Origin: Lachnospiraceae bacterium
GTDB lineage: Bacteria > Bacillota > Clostridia > Lachnospirales > Lachnospiraceae
DNA length: 64,000 nt
Assembly (NCBI GenBank): GCA_015057635.1
Contig: SVEB01000122.1
Span: forward strand, 1 to 64,000
Reading direction: 5' to 3'
The translations under genes and the position numbers were made by a program. This document shows, piece after piece, positions 17,557 to 28,200 of this stretch. The notes beneath the pieces are model-generated. The model was not told the DNA's origin. It saw only the letters and a program-made list of their open reading frames with translations, and did no database searches. Numbering within the stretch: the stretch's first letter is position 1; each line of letters opens with the position of its first letter.

Positions 17557-18012
17557 ATGGAAGCTACACAGCAGGTTATTTTTAAGCTTGGAGAAGAGGA
17601 ATACGGGTTTGACATTATGCTCGTAAATGCAATTGAAACATTTACCGGAATCATTCCGGTTCCAAATTCATCAGAACATATCTTAGGTATTGTGAATTTA
17701 AGAGGGGATGTTATCCCGGTGTTCAGTCTTAGAAAGAAGTTCGGTATGCCGGAAGTGGACTTAGAGACTTCTCAGCTGATCGTAACAAGATCGAATGGTG
17801 TTATGGTAGGATTTAAGGTAGACGCGGTAAAGGAAATCGTGGGAATCGAGGCACAGGAATTAAGTGAGATGCCACGGATTGTAAAGAATGAAAAAACTAC
17901 ATATGCGAAATGTGTTGCCAATAAAGGCGGCCAGATGATCATTCTTTTAGATCATGACGGAATCTTGAATAGTGAAGAGCAGTCCGCAGCACAGGCACTC
18001 ATTAATCGTTAA
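17557..18012 (+). CDS. cheW: CheW chemotaxis coupling protein
   Basis: Links chemoreceptors to the CheA kinase. The CheW fold is seen from QQVIFKLGEEEYGFDIMLVNAIE through the signature VPNSSEHILGIVNLRGDVIPVFSLRKKFGM (residues 35-65) and GFKVDAVKEIVGI. Length 151 aa is normal, with no response-regulator domain, so it is CheW and not CheV. It stands alone between prfB and uvrB, away from other chemotaxis genes, with GGAGG before its ATG and its own terminator. It may be an accessory coupling protein in addition to one in a che operon. Confidence 0.92.
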   Translation: MEATQQVIFKLGEEEYGFDIMLVNAIETFTGIIPVPNSSEHILGIVNLRGDVIPVFSLRKKFGMPEVDLETSQLIVTRSNGVMVGFKVDAVKEIVGIEAQELSEMPRIVKNEKTTYAKCVANKGGQMIILLDHDGILNSEEQSAAQALINR

Positions 18013-18024
18013 GAACAGCCAGCA

Positions 18025-18082
18025 AAGGAGCCGGCGGTATCTAAAAACAGCGAAATGCTGATTGGATATCGCCGGCTCTTTG
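18025..18082 (+). terminator. Terminator after cheW
   Basis: GGAGCCGGCGGTATC and GATATCGCCGGCTC pair over an A-rich loop that contains a smaller CAGC/GCTG hairpin. TCTTTG follows, and a further T run lies at 18091. Confidence 0.65.
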
Positions 18083-18218
18083 TGCGGGCATTTTTTATGG
18101 ATAGGAAAGTTCCTGCCGCTTTTACATGTATTAAAAATGAACGGAGCATCCATTTAAAAAAGGGCATAAGAAGTGTCGAAATATGGTTGTGAAAACAGAA
18201 CAGACATTCGAAAAAATG

Positions 18219-18247
18219 TTGCATATGAAAAATGGGTATGCTATAAT
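18219..18247 (+). promoter_or_regulatory. Promoter of uvrB-uvrA
   Basis: TTGCAT (18219-18224), 17 bases, then TATAAT (18242-18247) preceded by TGC, an extended -10. It lies about 112 bases before uvrB. A GAACAGACATTCGAA motif at 18198-18212 overlaps the area just upstream. It resembles a LexA site (GAAC-N4-GTTC type) only loosely, so SOS control is a guess. Confidence 0.7.
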
Positions 18248-18358
18248 GACAGCAATGTAGTGAATTGAGAAACCTTGGAAAAAGGCGTTTTTTAGAGAGA
18301 AAAAGGCAAGGGAAGAAAACAGGTTTCAAAGCAAGCGGAACGGAATGGAGGGAATGAT

Positions 18359-20347
18359 TTGGATCATTTTAAGCTGGTTTCAGAATATGAACCGATGGGA
18401 GATCAGCCCGAAGCAATCGAAGCGCTGGTGAAAGGATTTGAAGAAGGCAATCAGTTTGAGACGCTGTTAGGTGTGACTGGTTCGGGTAAGACTTTCACAA
18501 TGGCCAACGTGATACAGAGACTGAACAGACCAACTTTGGTAATTGCCCACAATAAGACATTAGCGGCCCAGTTATATGGGGAATTCAAAGAATTCTTCCC
18601 AGAGAATGCAGTGGAGTATTTTGTATCCTACTATGATTATTATCAGCCGGAAGCGTATGTACCTTCAAGCGATACTTATATAGAGAAGGATTCTGCAATC
18701 AATGAAGAGATTGATAAGCTGCGTCACTCGGCGACAGCAGCACTCACCGAACGGCGAGATGTGATTATCGTAGCCAGTGTATCCTGTATATATGGTTTGG
18801 GAAGTCCGATTGATTATCAGAACATGACATTATCGCTTCGTCCGGGCATGGAGAAGGATAGGGATGAAGTGCTGAAGAAGTTAGTGGACATTCAGTATAC
18901 AAGAAATGATATGGACTTTAAGCGCGGTACCTTCCGTGTCAGAGGCGATGTGGTGGAAATCTTCCCGATTTCGGCGTCCGATACCGCATATCGTGTGGAA
19001 TTCTTCGGAGATGAGGTCGATCGTATTTCGGAGATCAATGTGCTGACCGGAGAAGTGCTGTGTGGTCTCGAGCATATGATTGTATTCCCGGCATCCCATT
19101 ATGTAGTGGATAAAGAAAAGTTAGAGGAAGCAATTAAGAATATCGAGATTGAATTGGAGGAAAGAATCCGATACTTTAAGAGTGAGGATAAGTTATTGGA
19201 AGCACAGCGAATCGCTGAACGAACCCATTTTGATATTGAGATGCTTCGTGAGACCGGCTTCTGTTCGGGTGTTGAGAACTATTCAATGCATTTAGCGGGA
19301 CTGACACCGGGGAGCACACCGCATACGTTAATGGATTATTTCCCGGATGACTTCCTAATCATTGTGGATGAGTCTCATATCACGATTCCGCAGGTGCGCG
19401 GCATGTATGCAGGCGACCAGGCAAGAAAGTCAACACTTGTGGATTATGGCTTCCGTCTGCCTTCGGCAAAGGATAACCGTCCGCTTAACTTTGAAGAGTT
19501 TGAGAGTAAAATCAATCAGATGATGTTTGTTTCGGCTACACCGAATGTATACGAGAAAGAGCATGAACTGCTTCGTGTCGAACAGATCATCCGTCCGACC
19601 GGTTTATTAGATCCATTAATCGATGTACGTCCGGTAGCAGGCCAGATTGATGACTTAGTCGGAGAAGTGAATAAGGAGGTTATGGCAAAGAACAAGGTGC
19701 TGGTGACAACTCTGACAAAGAAGATGGCAGAAGATCTGACCGACTATATGAGAGAGTTAGGAATCCGTGTGAAATACCTGCACTCCGATATTGATACATT
19801 AGAGCGTTCTGAAATCATACGTGATATGCGTATGGATGTATTCGATGTATTAGTTGGCATCAATTTACTGCGAGAAGGTCTTGATATTCCAGAAATCAGT
19901 CTGGTGGCAATCCTAGATGCAGATAAGGAAGGTTTCCTTCGTTCTGAAACATCACTGATTCAGACAATCGGACGAGCTGCCCGTAATTCAGAAGGACATG
20001 TTATCATGTATGCGGACAAGATGACCGATTCCATGCACAAGGCCATTTCAGAGACGAACCGAAGAAGAGCGATTCAGAATGCGTATAATGAAGAACATGG
20101 GATCACGCCTCAGACCGTTAAGAAGAAAGTACGTGAGCTGATCAGCATATCGAAGAAGGCCGACAAAGAGATGTACAGCATGGGCAATAAGGATTTAGAG
20201 TCCATGAGCAAGAAGGAGTTAGAGGCTGTATTAAAGAAGCTGACAAAAGAGATGCATACGGCAGCGGCGGAACTGAATTTCGAGCTTGCAGCAGAGCTTC
20301 GTGATAAGCTGGTTGAATTGAAGAAGCACCTGGCAGAGGTAAGCTAG
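18359..20347 (+). CDS. uvrB: Excinuclease ABC subunit B
   Basis: Damage-verifying helicase-like subunit of nucleotide excision repair. Walker A GVTGSGKT is near residue 40. The beta-hairpin that clamps damaged DNA ([21 protein letters not shown]) is near 92. Helicase motifs include [15 protein letters not shown] and [20 protein letters not shown]. The C-terminal UVR motif ([23 protein letters not shown]), which binds UvrC, ends the 662-aa protein. The start is TTG at 18359, seven bases after GGAGGG; no in-frame ATG sits nearby. Confidence 0.97.
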   Translation: MDHFKLVSEYEPMGDQPEAIEALVKGFEEGNQFETLLGVTGSGKTFTMANVIQRLNRPTLVIAHNKTLAAQLYGEFKEFFPENAVEYFVSYYDYYQPEAYVPSSDTYIEKDSAINEEIDKLRHSATAALTERRDVIIVASVSCIYGLGSPIDYQNMTLSLRPGMEKDRDEVLKKLVDIQYTRNDMDFKRGTFRVRGDVVEIFPISASDTAYRVEFFGDEVDRISEINVLTGEVLCGLEHMIVFPASHYVVDKEKLEEAIKNIEIELEERIRYFKSEDKLLEAQRIAERTHFDIEMLRETGFCSGVENYSMHLAGLTPGSTPHTLMDYFPDDFLIIVDESHITIPQVRGMYAGDQARKSTLVDYGFRLPSAKDNRPLNFEEFESKINQMMFVSATPNVYEKEHELLRVEQIIRPTGLLDPLIDVRPVAGQIDDLVGEVNKEVMAKNKVLVTTLTKKMAEDLTDYMRELGIRVKYLHSDIDTLERSEIIRDMRMDVFDVLVGINLLREGLDIPEISLVAILDADKEGFLRSETSLIQTIGRAARNSEGHVIMYADKMTDSMHKAISETNRRRAIQNAYNEEHGITPQTVKKKVRELISISKKADKEMYSMGNKDLESMSKKELEAVLKKLTKEMHTAAAELNFELAAELRDKLVELKKHLAEVS

Positions 20348-20500
20348 TCTATAAAGTCCGGATGCCAGATATGGATGTGCTGCAGCGCTGGATTTTCAAG
20401 TAGAGATTTTGGGTTTAGCAAAAAAGAATGTAGCAAGGATGCGGGGCTTTATCAAATAGAGGCAGGCATCTTTGGCTAGATAGAATAGAGGATAAATAAG

Positions 20501-23335
20501 ATGGCTGATAAAAAACATTATATTAAGATACGTGGTGCGAAGGAACACAATTTAAAGAATATTGACATTGATATTCCAAGAGATGAGTTTGTCGTGCTGA
20601 CCGGCCTTAGCGGTTCCGGCAAGTCATCCCTTGCGTTTGATACCATTTATGCGGAAGGCCAGAGAAGATATATGGAATCTTTATCTTCCTATGCCAGACA
20701 GTTCCTTGGACAGATGGAGAAACCGAATGTGGAGAGTATTGAAGGGCTATCCCCTGCGATCTCCATTGATCAGAAGTCCACAAACCGCAATCCGCGTTCT
20801 ACCGTTGGTACGGTAACCGAGATTTATGATTATTTCCGACTTCTTTATGCAAGAATCGGTATTCCGCATTGTCCAAAGTGCGGAAAGGAGATTAAGAAGC
20901 AGACTGTGGATCAGATGGTTGACGAGATTATGAAACTGCCGTCCGGAACGAAGATTCAGCTGTTATCTCCAGTTGTAAGAGGGCGAAAAGGCGAGCATGT
21001 GAAGGTCTTTGAACAGGCCAAGAAAAGCGGTTATGTCCGTGTCATGGTAGATGGGAATCTTTATGAGCTGTCCGAGGAGATTAAGTTAGAAAAGAATGTA
21101 AAGCATAATATCGAGATCATTATTGACCGTCTTGTGGTAAAGGAAGGCATTGAGAAACGTCTTTCCGATTCCATTGAAAGCGTATTAAAGCTAAGCGATG
21201 GTCTGCTGTTTGTTGATGTAATCGGCGGTGAGAAGCTGACATTCTCCCAAAGCTTTTCATGCCCGGATTGTGGCATCAGTTTAGATGAATTAGAACCGAG
21301 AACATTCTCCTTTAATAACCCATTTGGTGCATGTCCGGACTGTCATGGTATCGGTTTTCGAATGGAATTCGCAGAGGAATTATTGATCCCGGATACTTCC
21401 TTAAGCATTGCCGGTGGCTGTATTGCTGTACTTGGATGGCAGTCGGTTACCGATAAGTCAAGCTATACAAGATGTACGATGGAAGCGCTCGCGAAAGAAT
21501 ATGATTTTGATTTAAATACTCCATACCGCGATCTGCCCGAGAAGATCCGTCATATGATCATGCATGGAACCGGCGGAAAGAGCGTGAAAGTATATTATAA
21601 AGGACAGCGTGGAGAAGGCGTTTACGATGTTGTATGGGAAGGTCTGATTAAGAATGTGGAGAGAAGATACCGTGAAACGGGAAGTGAATCCACAAGGACC
21701 GAATACGAGACATTTATGAATACTACGCCATGTAAATGCTGTGGTGGAAAGCGTCTTCGCAAGGAAGCGTTAGCGGTTACGGTAGGAGACAAAAATATTG
21801 CGGATGTGACCGCACTTTCCATCCGCGATCTGTATGCATTTATGAATGGTCTGGAGTTAACAGCCATGCAGATGAAGATTGGGGAACTTGTCTTAAAGGA
21901 AATTCGTGCAAGAGTTGGATTTTTAATGGATGTAGGCTTAGAGTATCTGTCCCTTGACCGTGCGACCGGAACGTTATCGGGCGGGGAAGCGCAGCGTATC
22001 CGTCTGGCGACGCAGATCGGCTCCGGATTAGTAGGCGTTGCCTATATCTTAGATGAGCCAAGTATCGGTCTTCATCAGAGAGATAACGATAAGCTTCTTA
22101 AGACATTAAAGCACTTAAAGGATCTTGGCAATACGTTAATCGTCGTGGAACATGATGAGGATACGATGTTCGCAGCGGACTATATTGTAGATATCGGACC
22201 GGGTGCCGGAAGCCATGGCGGTGAGGTAGTGGCAGCAGGAAACGCGCAGGAGATCATGGCAAATCCGAACTCCATCACCGGTGCTTATTTAAGCGGCCGT
22301 ATCAAGATTCCAGTACCAAAAACAAGAAGAAAACCAACCGGTTTCTTAACAATCAAAGGAGCGAAGGAAAACAACCTAAAGAATATCAAAGTAGATATTC
22401 CGCTTGGTGTATTTACCTGTGTGACCGGTGTATCCGGTTCCGGCAAAAGTTCCTTAGTAACCGAGATTTTATACAAACGTTTGGCGAGAGACTTAAACCG
22501 TGCACGCTGCATTCCAGGAAAGCATGATGAGATGATTGGACTTGAGAACTTAGATAAGGTGATCAATATCGATCAGTCTCCAATCGGAAGAACACCGAGA
22601 TCCAATCCGGCGACTTATACCGGAGTCTTCGATCAGATCCGTGACCTGTTCGCATCCACTGCCGATGCCAAGATGCACGGTTACTCCAAAGGACGTTTCA
22701 GCTTCAATGTAAAGGGCGGACGATGTGAAGCCTGCAGCGGTGACGGTATCATCAAGATTGAGATGAACTTCCTTCCGGACATCTATGTTCCTTGTGAGGT
22801 ATGTGAAGGAAAGCGTTACAACCGTGATACGCTAGAAGTCAAATACAAAGGCAAGAGCATTTACGATGTACTCGATATGACGGTGGAAGAAGCCGTGAAA
22901 TTCTTTGAGAATGTGCCATCCATCCGCAGAAAGATTGAGACATTAAATGATGTAGGATTATCCTACTTAAAGCTTGGTCACCCATCCACATCCTTATCCG
23001 GTGGCGAAGCACAGCGTATCAAGCTTGCAACCGAACTTAGCAAGAGAAGTACTGGAAAGACCATTTATATCTTAGATGAGCCGACAACCGGTCTTCATTT
23101 TGCAGATGTTCATAAGCTGATCGAGATTATGCAGCGTCTGACCGAAGGAGGCAATACCGTAGTTGTGATTGAGCACAACTTAGATGTCATTAAGACTGCC
23201 GACTATATCATCGATATCGGTCCGGAAGGTGGCGATAAAGGCGGTACGGTAGTAGCGAAGGGCACACCGGAGCAGGTAGCAAAAGTAGAGAAATCTTATA
23301 CGGGACAGTATATCAAGCGCTACTTAGAAAAATAA
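20501..23335 (+). CDS. uvrA: Excinuclease ABC subunit A
   Basis: DNA-damage sensor with two ABC ATPase modules. Walker [13 protein letters not shown] near residue 35 and [11 protein letters not shown] near 645. ABC signatures LSGGEAQRI near 490 and 832. Zinc modules CPKCGKEI near 122, [33 protein letters not shown] near 258, and [32 protein letters not shown] near 744. Length 944 aa is standard. It lies 153 bp after uvrB and probably belongs to the same operon. No uvrC is nearby. Confidence 0.97.
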   Translation: MADKKHYIKIRGAKEHNLKNIDIDIPRDEFVVLTGLSGSGKSSLAFDTIYAEGQRRYMESLSSYARQFLGQMEKPNVESIEGLSPAISIDQKSTNRNPRSTVGTVTEIYDYFRLLYARIGIPHCPKCGKEIKKQTVDQMVDEIMKLPSGTKIQLLSPVVRGRKGEHVKVFEQAKKSGYVRVMVDGNLYELSEEIKLEKNVKHNIEIIIDRLVVKEGIEKRLSDSIESVLKLSDGLLFVDVIGGEKLTFSQSFSCPDCGISLDELEPRTFSFNNPFGACPDCHGIGFRMEFAEELLIPDTSLSIAGGCIAVLGWQSVTDKSSYTRCTMEALAKEYDFDLNTPYRDLPEKIRHMIMHGTGGKSVKVYYKGQRGEGVYDVVWEGLIKNVERRYRETGSESTRTEYETFMNTTPCKCCGGKRLRKEALAVTVGDKNIADVTALSIRDLYAFMNGLELTAMQMKIGELVLKEIRARVGFLMDVGLEYLSLDRATGTLSGGEAQRIRLATQIGSGLVGVAYILDEPSIGLHQRDNDKLLKTLKHLKDLGNTLIVVEHDEDTMFAADYIVDIGPGAGSHGGEVVAAGNAQEIMANPNSITGAYLSGRIKIPVPKTRRKPTGFLTIKGAKENNLKNIKVDIPLGVFTCVTGVSGSGKSSLVTEILYKRLARDLNRARCIPGKHDEMIGLENLDKVINIDQSPIGRTPRSNPATYTGVFDQIRDLFASTADAKMHGYSKGRFSFNVKGGRCEACSGDGIIKIEMNFLPDIYVPCEVCEGKRYNRDTLEVKYKGKSIYDVLDMTVEEAVKFFENVPSIRRKIETLNDVGLSYLKLGHPSTSLSGGEAQRIKLATELSKRSTGKTIYILDEPTTGLHFADVHKLIEIMQRLTEGGNTVVVIEHNLDVIKTADYIIDIGPEGGDKGGTVVAKGTPEQVAKVEKSYTGQYIKRYLEK

Positions 23336-23422
23336 GAAAGCGGGAGAGCGTCAATTGCATCATTTATTTGTTTGATGGAATTGAGTTCTGCATTTGATCA
23401 GATAAGATATTCAAAGTAATAA

Positions 23423-23477
23423 AGAATCAGTCAGCACAGGACTTAAACGTTTCACTTTAGGTTCCTGTGCTGATTCT
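23423..23477 (+). other. Stem-loop between uvrA and the HD nucleotidase gene
   Basis: AGAATCAGTCAGCACAGGA pairs with TCCTGTGCTGATTCT with four extra bases on the left arm. No T run follows, so termination is doubtful; the hairpin may separate the uvrA message from the next gene. Confidence 0.4.
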
Positions 23478-23529
23478 AAGAGAAGAACAAAAAAGCCAGA
23501 GAGAAAGAGGAATAGAGGAGGAAGAAATA

Positions 23530-24111
23530 ATGGGAAGCCATTTTTTTGCGATGATGTCAAGAATGCGATATATTGAGAGATGGGCGCTGATGCGGAATGC
23601 ATATTCAGAGAATATCAGTGAGCATTCCTTAGAAGTATCGATGATCGCGCATGCCCTCACCATTATCAGCAATAAAAGATGTGGCAATCAGCTGGATGCC
23701 AGCAAAGCGGCGCTGATCGCATTGTATCATGATGCTACTGAAATCATTACCGGGGATATGCCGACGCCGATCAAATATTACAACCGTGATATTGAAGGGG
23801 CGTTCAAGCAGATAGAGGAGAATGCGGCGAATAAGCTTCTCCATATGCTTCCGGAAGATTTGCGGGATGAATACACAGACTTGTTCTTCCCAGCCGGTGG
23901 TGACGAATACTTATGGAAACTTGTAAAAGCAGCAGACCGTATCTCTGCCTTGATCAAATGCATTGAGGAGAAGAAGGCCGGTAACTACGAGTTCGAAAGT
24001 GCTAAAGCAACCATCGAATCATCCATCGCCGAAATGAACCTCCCCGAAGTTACTATCTTCATGACTGAATTCCTTCCATCCTACTTTAAAACTCTGGACG
24101 AACTGCAGTAA
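23530..24111 (+). CDS. YfbR-like HD domain 5'-deoxynucleotidase
   Basis: Metal-dependent phosphohydrolase of the YfbR group, which dephosphorylates deoxynucleoside monophosphates. HD-domain residues: His in SEHSLEVSMIAHAL (about residue 33), His-Asp in LIALYHDATEIITGDMPTPIKY (about 66-67), and the downstream Asp in LVKAADRISALIKC (about 137). Length 193 aa is normal. The ATG at 23530 follows AGGAGG; the open frame extends upstream without homology. The 3' end turns to C-ending codons and stops 12 bp before inverted repeat copy 2. Confidence 0.88.
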   Translation: MGSHFFAMMSRMRYIERWALMRNAYSENISEHSLEVSMIAHALTIISNKRCGNQLDASKAALIALYHDATEIITGDMPTPIKYYNRDIEGAFKQIEENAANKLLHMLPEDLRDEYTDLFFPAGGDEYLWKLVKAADRISALIKCIEEKKAGNYEFESAKATIESSIAEMNLPEVTIFMTEFLPSYFKTLDELQ

Positions 24112-24123
24112 GGAAAGACAGAC

Positions 24124-24412
24124 GGCAGGGTTTGGAGGCGGAGGAAGGAAGAGAGGGCGAGGACGTCCGGGCTTTTCCTTCCGGTCTTGGTTTTGGGAGA
24201 CGATATTCCATGTGTTCGGACGCAAGAGCGGACAAAAAGAGAGCAGTGTCTTTGACTATCAGACAATAAGTTGTCTGCTATTCAAAAACACTGCTCTCTT
24301 TTTATTCGTCTTGAGCCGGACACGTCGGAATATCGTACCCCAAAACCAAGACCAGAAGGAAAAGCCCGGCCGCCCTCGCCCTCTCTTCCTTCTTCCGCCT
24401 CCAAACCCTGCC
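24124..24412. repeat. Giant inverted repeat, copy 2 (reverse orientation)
   Basis: About 289 bp, filling the gap between two convergent genes (12 bp from one stop codon, 15 bp from the other). Arms start GGCAGGGTTTGGAGGCGG and end with the complement; they stay paired for roughly 90 bp outside the core with only scattered mismatches. Core in reverse orientation: GTTCGGACGCAAGAGCGGAC near 24214, copy-specific stem AAAGAGAGCAGTGT / ACACTGCTCTCTTT, central ATCAGACAATAAGTTGTCTG (24259), then TTGAGCCGGACA near 24311. Confidence 0.92.
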
Positions 24413-24427
24413 TGATCCCCTAAATCA

Positions 24428-25597
24428 CTATTTAGAAAGTTCAGCCACCGTATTTTCGAGGGCGTCGAGGTCGGATGGGGTTGGGATGTAGAGCTGAGCG
24501 AAAGGTTCGGCGATGACGTCGAACTTGCAGGCCATTAGCTCCTGATTCACGCCACGAATGCCCTGTCCGCCCCAGCCGTAAGAACCGAAAGCGAACGCTT
24601 TCTTATTCTTTGGAGCAAGGCCCTTTAGGTAACATAAGAAAGAAGCAACCGTTGGAAGCATATTGTTATTAAGAGTAGGAGAACCAACGGCGATATACTC
24701 AGTCTTTAAGATATCAGACATAATATCGGAGATATGGTTTTCCTTTAAGTCAAATAATTTAGCTGTAATGCCGTTACGTGCAAAGCCTTCCATAATAGCG
24801 TGTGCCATCTTTTCGGTAGAATGCCACATGGAATCGTATACGACACAAGCCTTAGGTTCTGGCTTGCCATCTGAGAAATATTCATACTTGGCCACGATGT
24901 CCGCAATGTGGCTTCTCCAGATCACGCCATGGCTTGGTGCAATCATATCGATATCAAGGGACTTCACAACCGGAATGGTCTTGCTGCACTGCATGCTGTA
25001 TGGCATTAAGATATTGGCATAGTATTTTAGTGCTTCTGCCATTGCGATGTCTAAATCCACTTCGTCATCAAAGCGCTTGCTTGTAGCGTAGTGCTGGCCG
25101 AATGCATCGTTTGAGAAGAGGATTTTCTCTTCCGGACAGTAAGTAACCATATTATCCGGCCAGTGAAGCATTGGAGTTGCTACGAACTGAAGGGTACGCT
25201 TTCCAAGAGACAGGCTGTCGCCACCCTTTACCGGAAGATAGTTATAGTCAGAACCGTAATGAGCCTTTAAACCATCTAATCCGCTGGCTGCAGTTGTAAC
25301 GATTGTCGCGTTCGTTGCAAGCTTCATGATGGCAGGGATTCCGCCGGAATGATCCATTTCCACATGGTTAGAAACAACATAGTCAATCTTGGATGGATCG
25401 ATGATGGCCGAAATGCGGCGGATCATCTCCTCTGCAAATGGGGCCTTTACGGTATCGATTAAGGTAATCTTTTCGTCAATAATCAGATAGGCATTATAGG
25501 TTGCTCCGCGGTTAGTCGTATACCCATGGAAGCTTCGTACGTTCCAGTCTACTGCGCCAACGGCGTAGATTCCGGGTTTTAATTCAACAGTATTCAT
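24428..25597 (-). CDS. fprA: Flavodiiron protein (A-type O2/NO reductase)
   Basis: Reduces oxygen to water or NO to N2O in anaerobes. The N-terminal metallo-beta-lactamase domain holds the diiron ligands in VVSNHVEMDHSGG (HxExDH) near residue 82, with further ligands in MLHWPDNMVTY and the His of PSHGVIWR. The C-terminal flavodoxin domain (about 250-389) starts VYDSMWHSTEKMAHAIMEGF and includes GSPTLNNNMLP and FGSYGWGG for FMN. Length 389 aa is normal, with no rubredoxin extension. The ATG at 25597 has AGGAGG upstream. Oxygen defence in a strict anaerobe is the likely role. Confidence 0.94.
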   Translation of the reverse strand: MNTVELKPGIYAVGAVDWNVRSFHGYTTNRGATYNAYLIIDEKITLIDTVKAPFAEEMIRRISAIIDPSKIDYVVSNHVEMDHSGGIPAIMKLATNATIVTTAASGLDGLKAHYGSDYNYLPVKGGDSLSLGKRTLQFVATPMLHWPDNMVTYCPEEKILFSNDAFGQHYATSKRFDDEVDLDIAMAEALKYYANILMPYSMQCSKTIPVVKSLDIDMIAPSHGVIWRSHIADIVAKYEYFSDGKPEPKACVVYDSMWHSTEKMAHAIMEGFARNGITAKLFDLKENHISDIMSDILKTEYIAVGSPTLNNNMLPTVASFLCYLKGLAPKNKKAFAFGSYGWGGQGIRGVNQELMACKFDVIAEPFAQLYIPTPSDLDALENTVAELSK

Positions 25598-25651
25598 AAA
25601 TGTATTCCTCCTAATCAATAACTAAGGTGAGTATTTTTCTCTATCTTTTGC

Positions 25652-25705
25652 AATTCATAGTAAAAAGGTATGAATTGATTATATCATAGAATTTTTAAAA
25701 GACAA
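25652..25705 (-). promoter_or_regulatory. fprA promoter with overlapping dyad
   Basis: On the minus strand, TTGTCT (25700-25705), 16 bases, TATAAT (25678-25683). Just downstream, around the transcription start, AATTCATA (25652-25659) and TATGAATT (25669-25676) form an exact 8-bp inverted repeat with a 9-base spacer. It is a plausible repressor site for oxidative or nitrosative control; the regulator is unknown. Confidence 0.55.
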
Positions 25706-25781
25706 TACCTTATTATCGTTTGAAAATGTATTATTAGTTTTCCTTATAAGGGTCATTAAAAATTAATATGACCGCACTATC

Positions 25782-25809
25782 TTGCTATTTTATCAAAATT
25801 CGTTATACT
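25782..25809 (+). promoter_or_regulatory. Likely guaA promoter and long leader
   Basis: TTGCTA (25782-25787), 16 bases, TATACT (25804-25809). This leaves a leader of about 220 bases before the guaA start. I could not match the leader to a purine riboswitch: the conserved J2/3 and loop sequences are missing. Confidence 0.5.
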
Positions 25810-26038
25810 TAACTAAATATAGATTTCAAGGTCTAGTATTTATATAATTTAGGTTTTTCATTCCTGATTGGACGTTTCTGACATGATTTTTCGATTATGC
25901 AGGGCGAAAAGGATGTTTGTCTGAATGGGATTTAGGAAATGCTAGAAAGGATAAATAGTAAGACTGATGGTTCATAGCAGAAAACAGCATTTTGTTGTTT
26001 CTGTTGATTGATAGATGATATTTAGGAGGATACAAATC

Positions 26039-27574
26039 GTGAACAAGGAAATGATCATTGTACTTGATTTTGGCGGACAGTATAACCAGCTGATTGCCAG
26101 ACGTGTAAGAGAATGCAACGTGTATTGTGAAGTAATGGCGTACAATACAAGCATCGAGAAAATCAAAGAGTTAAATCCAAAGGGTATTATCTTCACCGGC
26201 GGCCCTGCAAGCGTTTATGCAGAAGGTGCTCCACATGTGGATAAGGAAATCTTTGAACTTGGCATTCCTGTACTTGGCATCTGCTACGGTGCACAGTTAA
26301 TGACACACGTTTTAGGCGGTGAAGTTACAACAGCGGATATAAGGGAATACGGAAAGACAGAAATCCAGGTAAATACATCATCCAAATTATTTAAAGATGT
26401 ATCCGAACATACCATTTGCTGGATGAGCCATACGGACCGTATCACAAAGCCAGCAGACGGTTTTGTAATCACTTCTCATTCCGAATCCTGCCCGGTAGCG
26501 GCAATTGAAAAGGCAGATCAGAAGTTATATGCGGTACAGTTCCATCCAGAAGTTATGCATACCGTAGAAGGCGCTAAGATGCTTCGCAACTTCTTATATG
26601 AAGTATGTGAATGCAGTGGCGACTGGAAGATGGCTTCCTTTACTGAAGAATCTGTCAAAGCGCTTCGTGAGAAGATCGGCGATAAGAAAGTGCTTTGTGC
26701 TCTGTCCGGCGGTGTTGACTCTTCTGTAGCAGCGGTTATGATCTCTAAGGCAGTTGGAAAGCAGTTAACCTGCATCTTCGTAGATCATGGTTTACTTCGT
26801 AAAAATGAAGGGGATGAAGTAGAAGAAATCTTCACCACTCAGTTCGATGTAAACTTCATACGCGTTAACGCACAGCAGAGATTCTATGACAAGTTAAAGG
26901 GCGTTACGGAACCGGAAGCAAAGAGAAAGATCATCGGTGAAGAATTCATCCGTGTATTTGAAGAAGAAGCAAAGAAGATCGGTACTGTTGACTTCTTAGC
27001 ACAGGGAACCATTTATCCGGACGTAATCGAATCCGGACTTGGCAAATCAGCTGTGATCAAATCCCACCACAATGTAGGCGGTCTTCCGGAACACGTAGAC
27101 TTTAAGGAAATCGTGGAACCACTTCGTTTATTATTTAAGGATGAAGTACGTAAGGCAGGCTTAGAGCTTGGAATTCCTGAAAAGTTAGTATTCCGTCAGC
27201 CTTTCCCAGGCCCAGGACTTGGTATCCGTATCATCGGCGAAGTAACCGAAGAGAAGGTAAAGATCGTTCAGGATGCGGACTATATCTACCGTGAAGAAAT
27301 CGCAAATGCAGGCCTTGACCGTTCCATTGGCCAGTATTTCGCAGCATTAACCAATATGCAGTCTGTAGGATGCATGGGTGACGAAAGAACATACGATTAC
27401 GCAATCGCCCTTCGTGCCGTAACAACATCCGACTTTATGACAGCAGAATTTGCAGAACTTCCTTGGGAAGTGCTTGGAAAAGTATCAAGTAGAATCGTAA
27501 ACGAAGTTAAAGGAGTAAACCGTGTACTGTATGATTGTACAGGAAAGCCTCCAGCAACAATTGAGTTCGAATAG
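26039..27574 (+). CDS. guaA: GMP synthase (glutamine-hydrolysing)
   Basis: Converts XMP to GMP with glutamine nitrogen. The N-terminal class I amidotransferase domain has the nucleophile in VLGICYGAQ (about Cys82) and the catalytic FHPEV near 173. The ATP-pyrophosphatase domain starts with the PP-loop [12 protein letters not shown] near 222. The C-terminal dimerisation domain ends [12 protein letters not shown], the standard GuaA ending. Length 511 aa. The start is GTG at 26039, nine bases after AGGAGG. Single-gene unit with its own terminator. Confidence 0.97.
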   Translation: MNKEMIIVLDFGGQYNQLIARRVRECNVYCEVMAYNTSIEKIKELNPKGIIFTGGPASVYAEGAPHVDKEIFELGIPVLGICYGAQLMTHVLGGEVTTADIREYGKTEIQVNTSSKLFKDVSEHTICWMSHTDRITKPADGFVITSHSESCPVAAIEKADQKLYAVQFHPEVMHTVEGAKMLRNFLYEVCECSGDWKMASFTEESVKALREKIGDKKVLCALSGGVDSSVAAVMISKAVGKQLTCIFVDHGLLRKNEGDEVEEIFTTQFDVNFIRVNAQQRFYDKLKGVTEPEAKRKIIGEEFIRVFEEEAKKIGTVDFLAQGTIYPDVIESGLGKSAVIKSHHNVGGLPEHVDFKEIVEPLRLLFKDEVRKAGLELGIPEKLVFRQPFPGPGLGIRIIGEVTEEKVKIVQDADYIYREEIANAGLDRSIGQYFAALTNMQSVGCMGDERTYDYAIALRAVTTSDFMTAEFAELPWEVLGKVSSRIVNEVKGVNRVLYDCTGKPPATIEFE

Positions 27575-27609
27575 TATCAGGTGGTTTACAATTTGATATC
27601 ATTTATTTT

Positions 27610-27647
27610 AAATGGCAGGTGATCTATATGGTTATCTGCCATTTTTA
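27610..27647 (+). terminator. Terminator of guaA
   Basis: AAATGGCAG and CTGCCATTT pair, with further pairs inside (GTGAT/GTTAT), and are followed by a T-rich stretch. Confidence 0.75.
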
Positions 27648-27816
27648 TACTATTTCTATTATTCTCGGAACCAGAAGGTTTTTGTTGCCAGCAAAAGAAG
27701 TTTGAAATTTACATAGGAAAGTATAATAATACTAGTCGGAGAACAAGACCGCATTTTAATAAATCGAGTGCTGAAAATGAAACCGGAATATTTTAAAACT
27801 ATCAGATATAAAAGGG

Positions 27817-27860
27817 TTGCTATTTTAAAAGTGCTTATTTATACTCATAATATAAATAAG
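27817..27860 (+). promoter_or_regulatory. Promoter and operator of the MntA/HepT pair
   Basis: TTGCTA (27817-27822), 17 bases, TATACT (27840-27845). A perfect 10-bp inverted repeat, CTTATTTATA (27834-27843) and TATAAATAAG (27851-27860), covers the -10 box, ideal for autorepression by a toxin-antitoxin complex. Confidence 0.6.
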
Positions 27861-27888
27861 TATTTTCATGATCGGAGGGTATGCATTC

Positions 27889-28200
27889 TTGGATAAGGAA
27901 CATTTGTCTGAAATGACTGGCATTAGTGGCGTGGTTTTATTACAAATAGAGGAATTAGCTGTTAGATATGAAATACAAAAAATAATCCTGTTCGGTTCTC
28001 GTGCAAGAGGAGATTATAAAAGGACCAGTGACATTGATTTAGCCGTGTTGTCGGGAAATGTGACAGAGTTTACGCTGGCAGTGGATGAAGGGACGGATAC
28101 GTTACTAATGTATGATGTAGTTAATTTAGGCGGAACGGTACAAGCCGAGTTGCTGGAATCGATTAAGAAAGAGGGGATTGTTCTATATGAAAAAGTATGA
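27889..28200 (+). CDS. mntA: MntA-like nucleotidyltransferase antitoxin
   Basis: Minimal nucleotidyltransferase (about 103 aa) with the signature GSRARGDYKRTSDIDLAV: Gly-Ser, then the metal-binding Asp-x-Asp. In characterised MntA/HepT systems it adds AMP units to the HepT toxin and silences it. I place the start at TTG 27889, ten bases after GGAGG; an ATG at 27868 lies upstream of that site. The 3' end overlaps the partner gene by 14 bp. The patch is more AT-rich than its surroundings, suggesting acquisition. Confidence 0.82.
   Translation: MDKEHLSEMTGISGVVLLQIEELAVRYEIQKIILFGSRARGDYKRTSDIDLAVLSGNVTEFTLAVDEGTDTLLMYDVVNLGGTVQAELLESIKKEGIVLYEKV

Noticed and set aside
25810..26038. Guanine riboswitch before guaA
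   Set aside because: The conserved loop and junction sequences of purine riboswitches could not be found.
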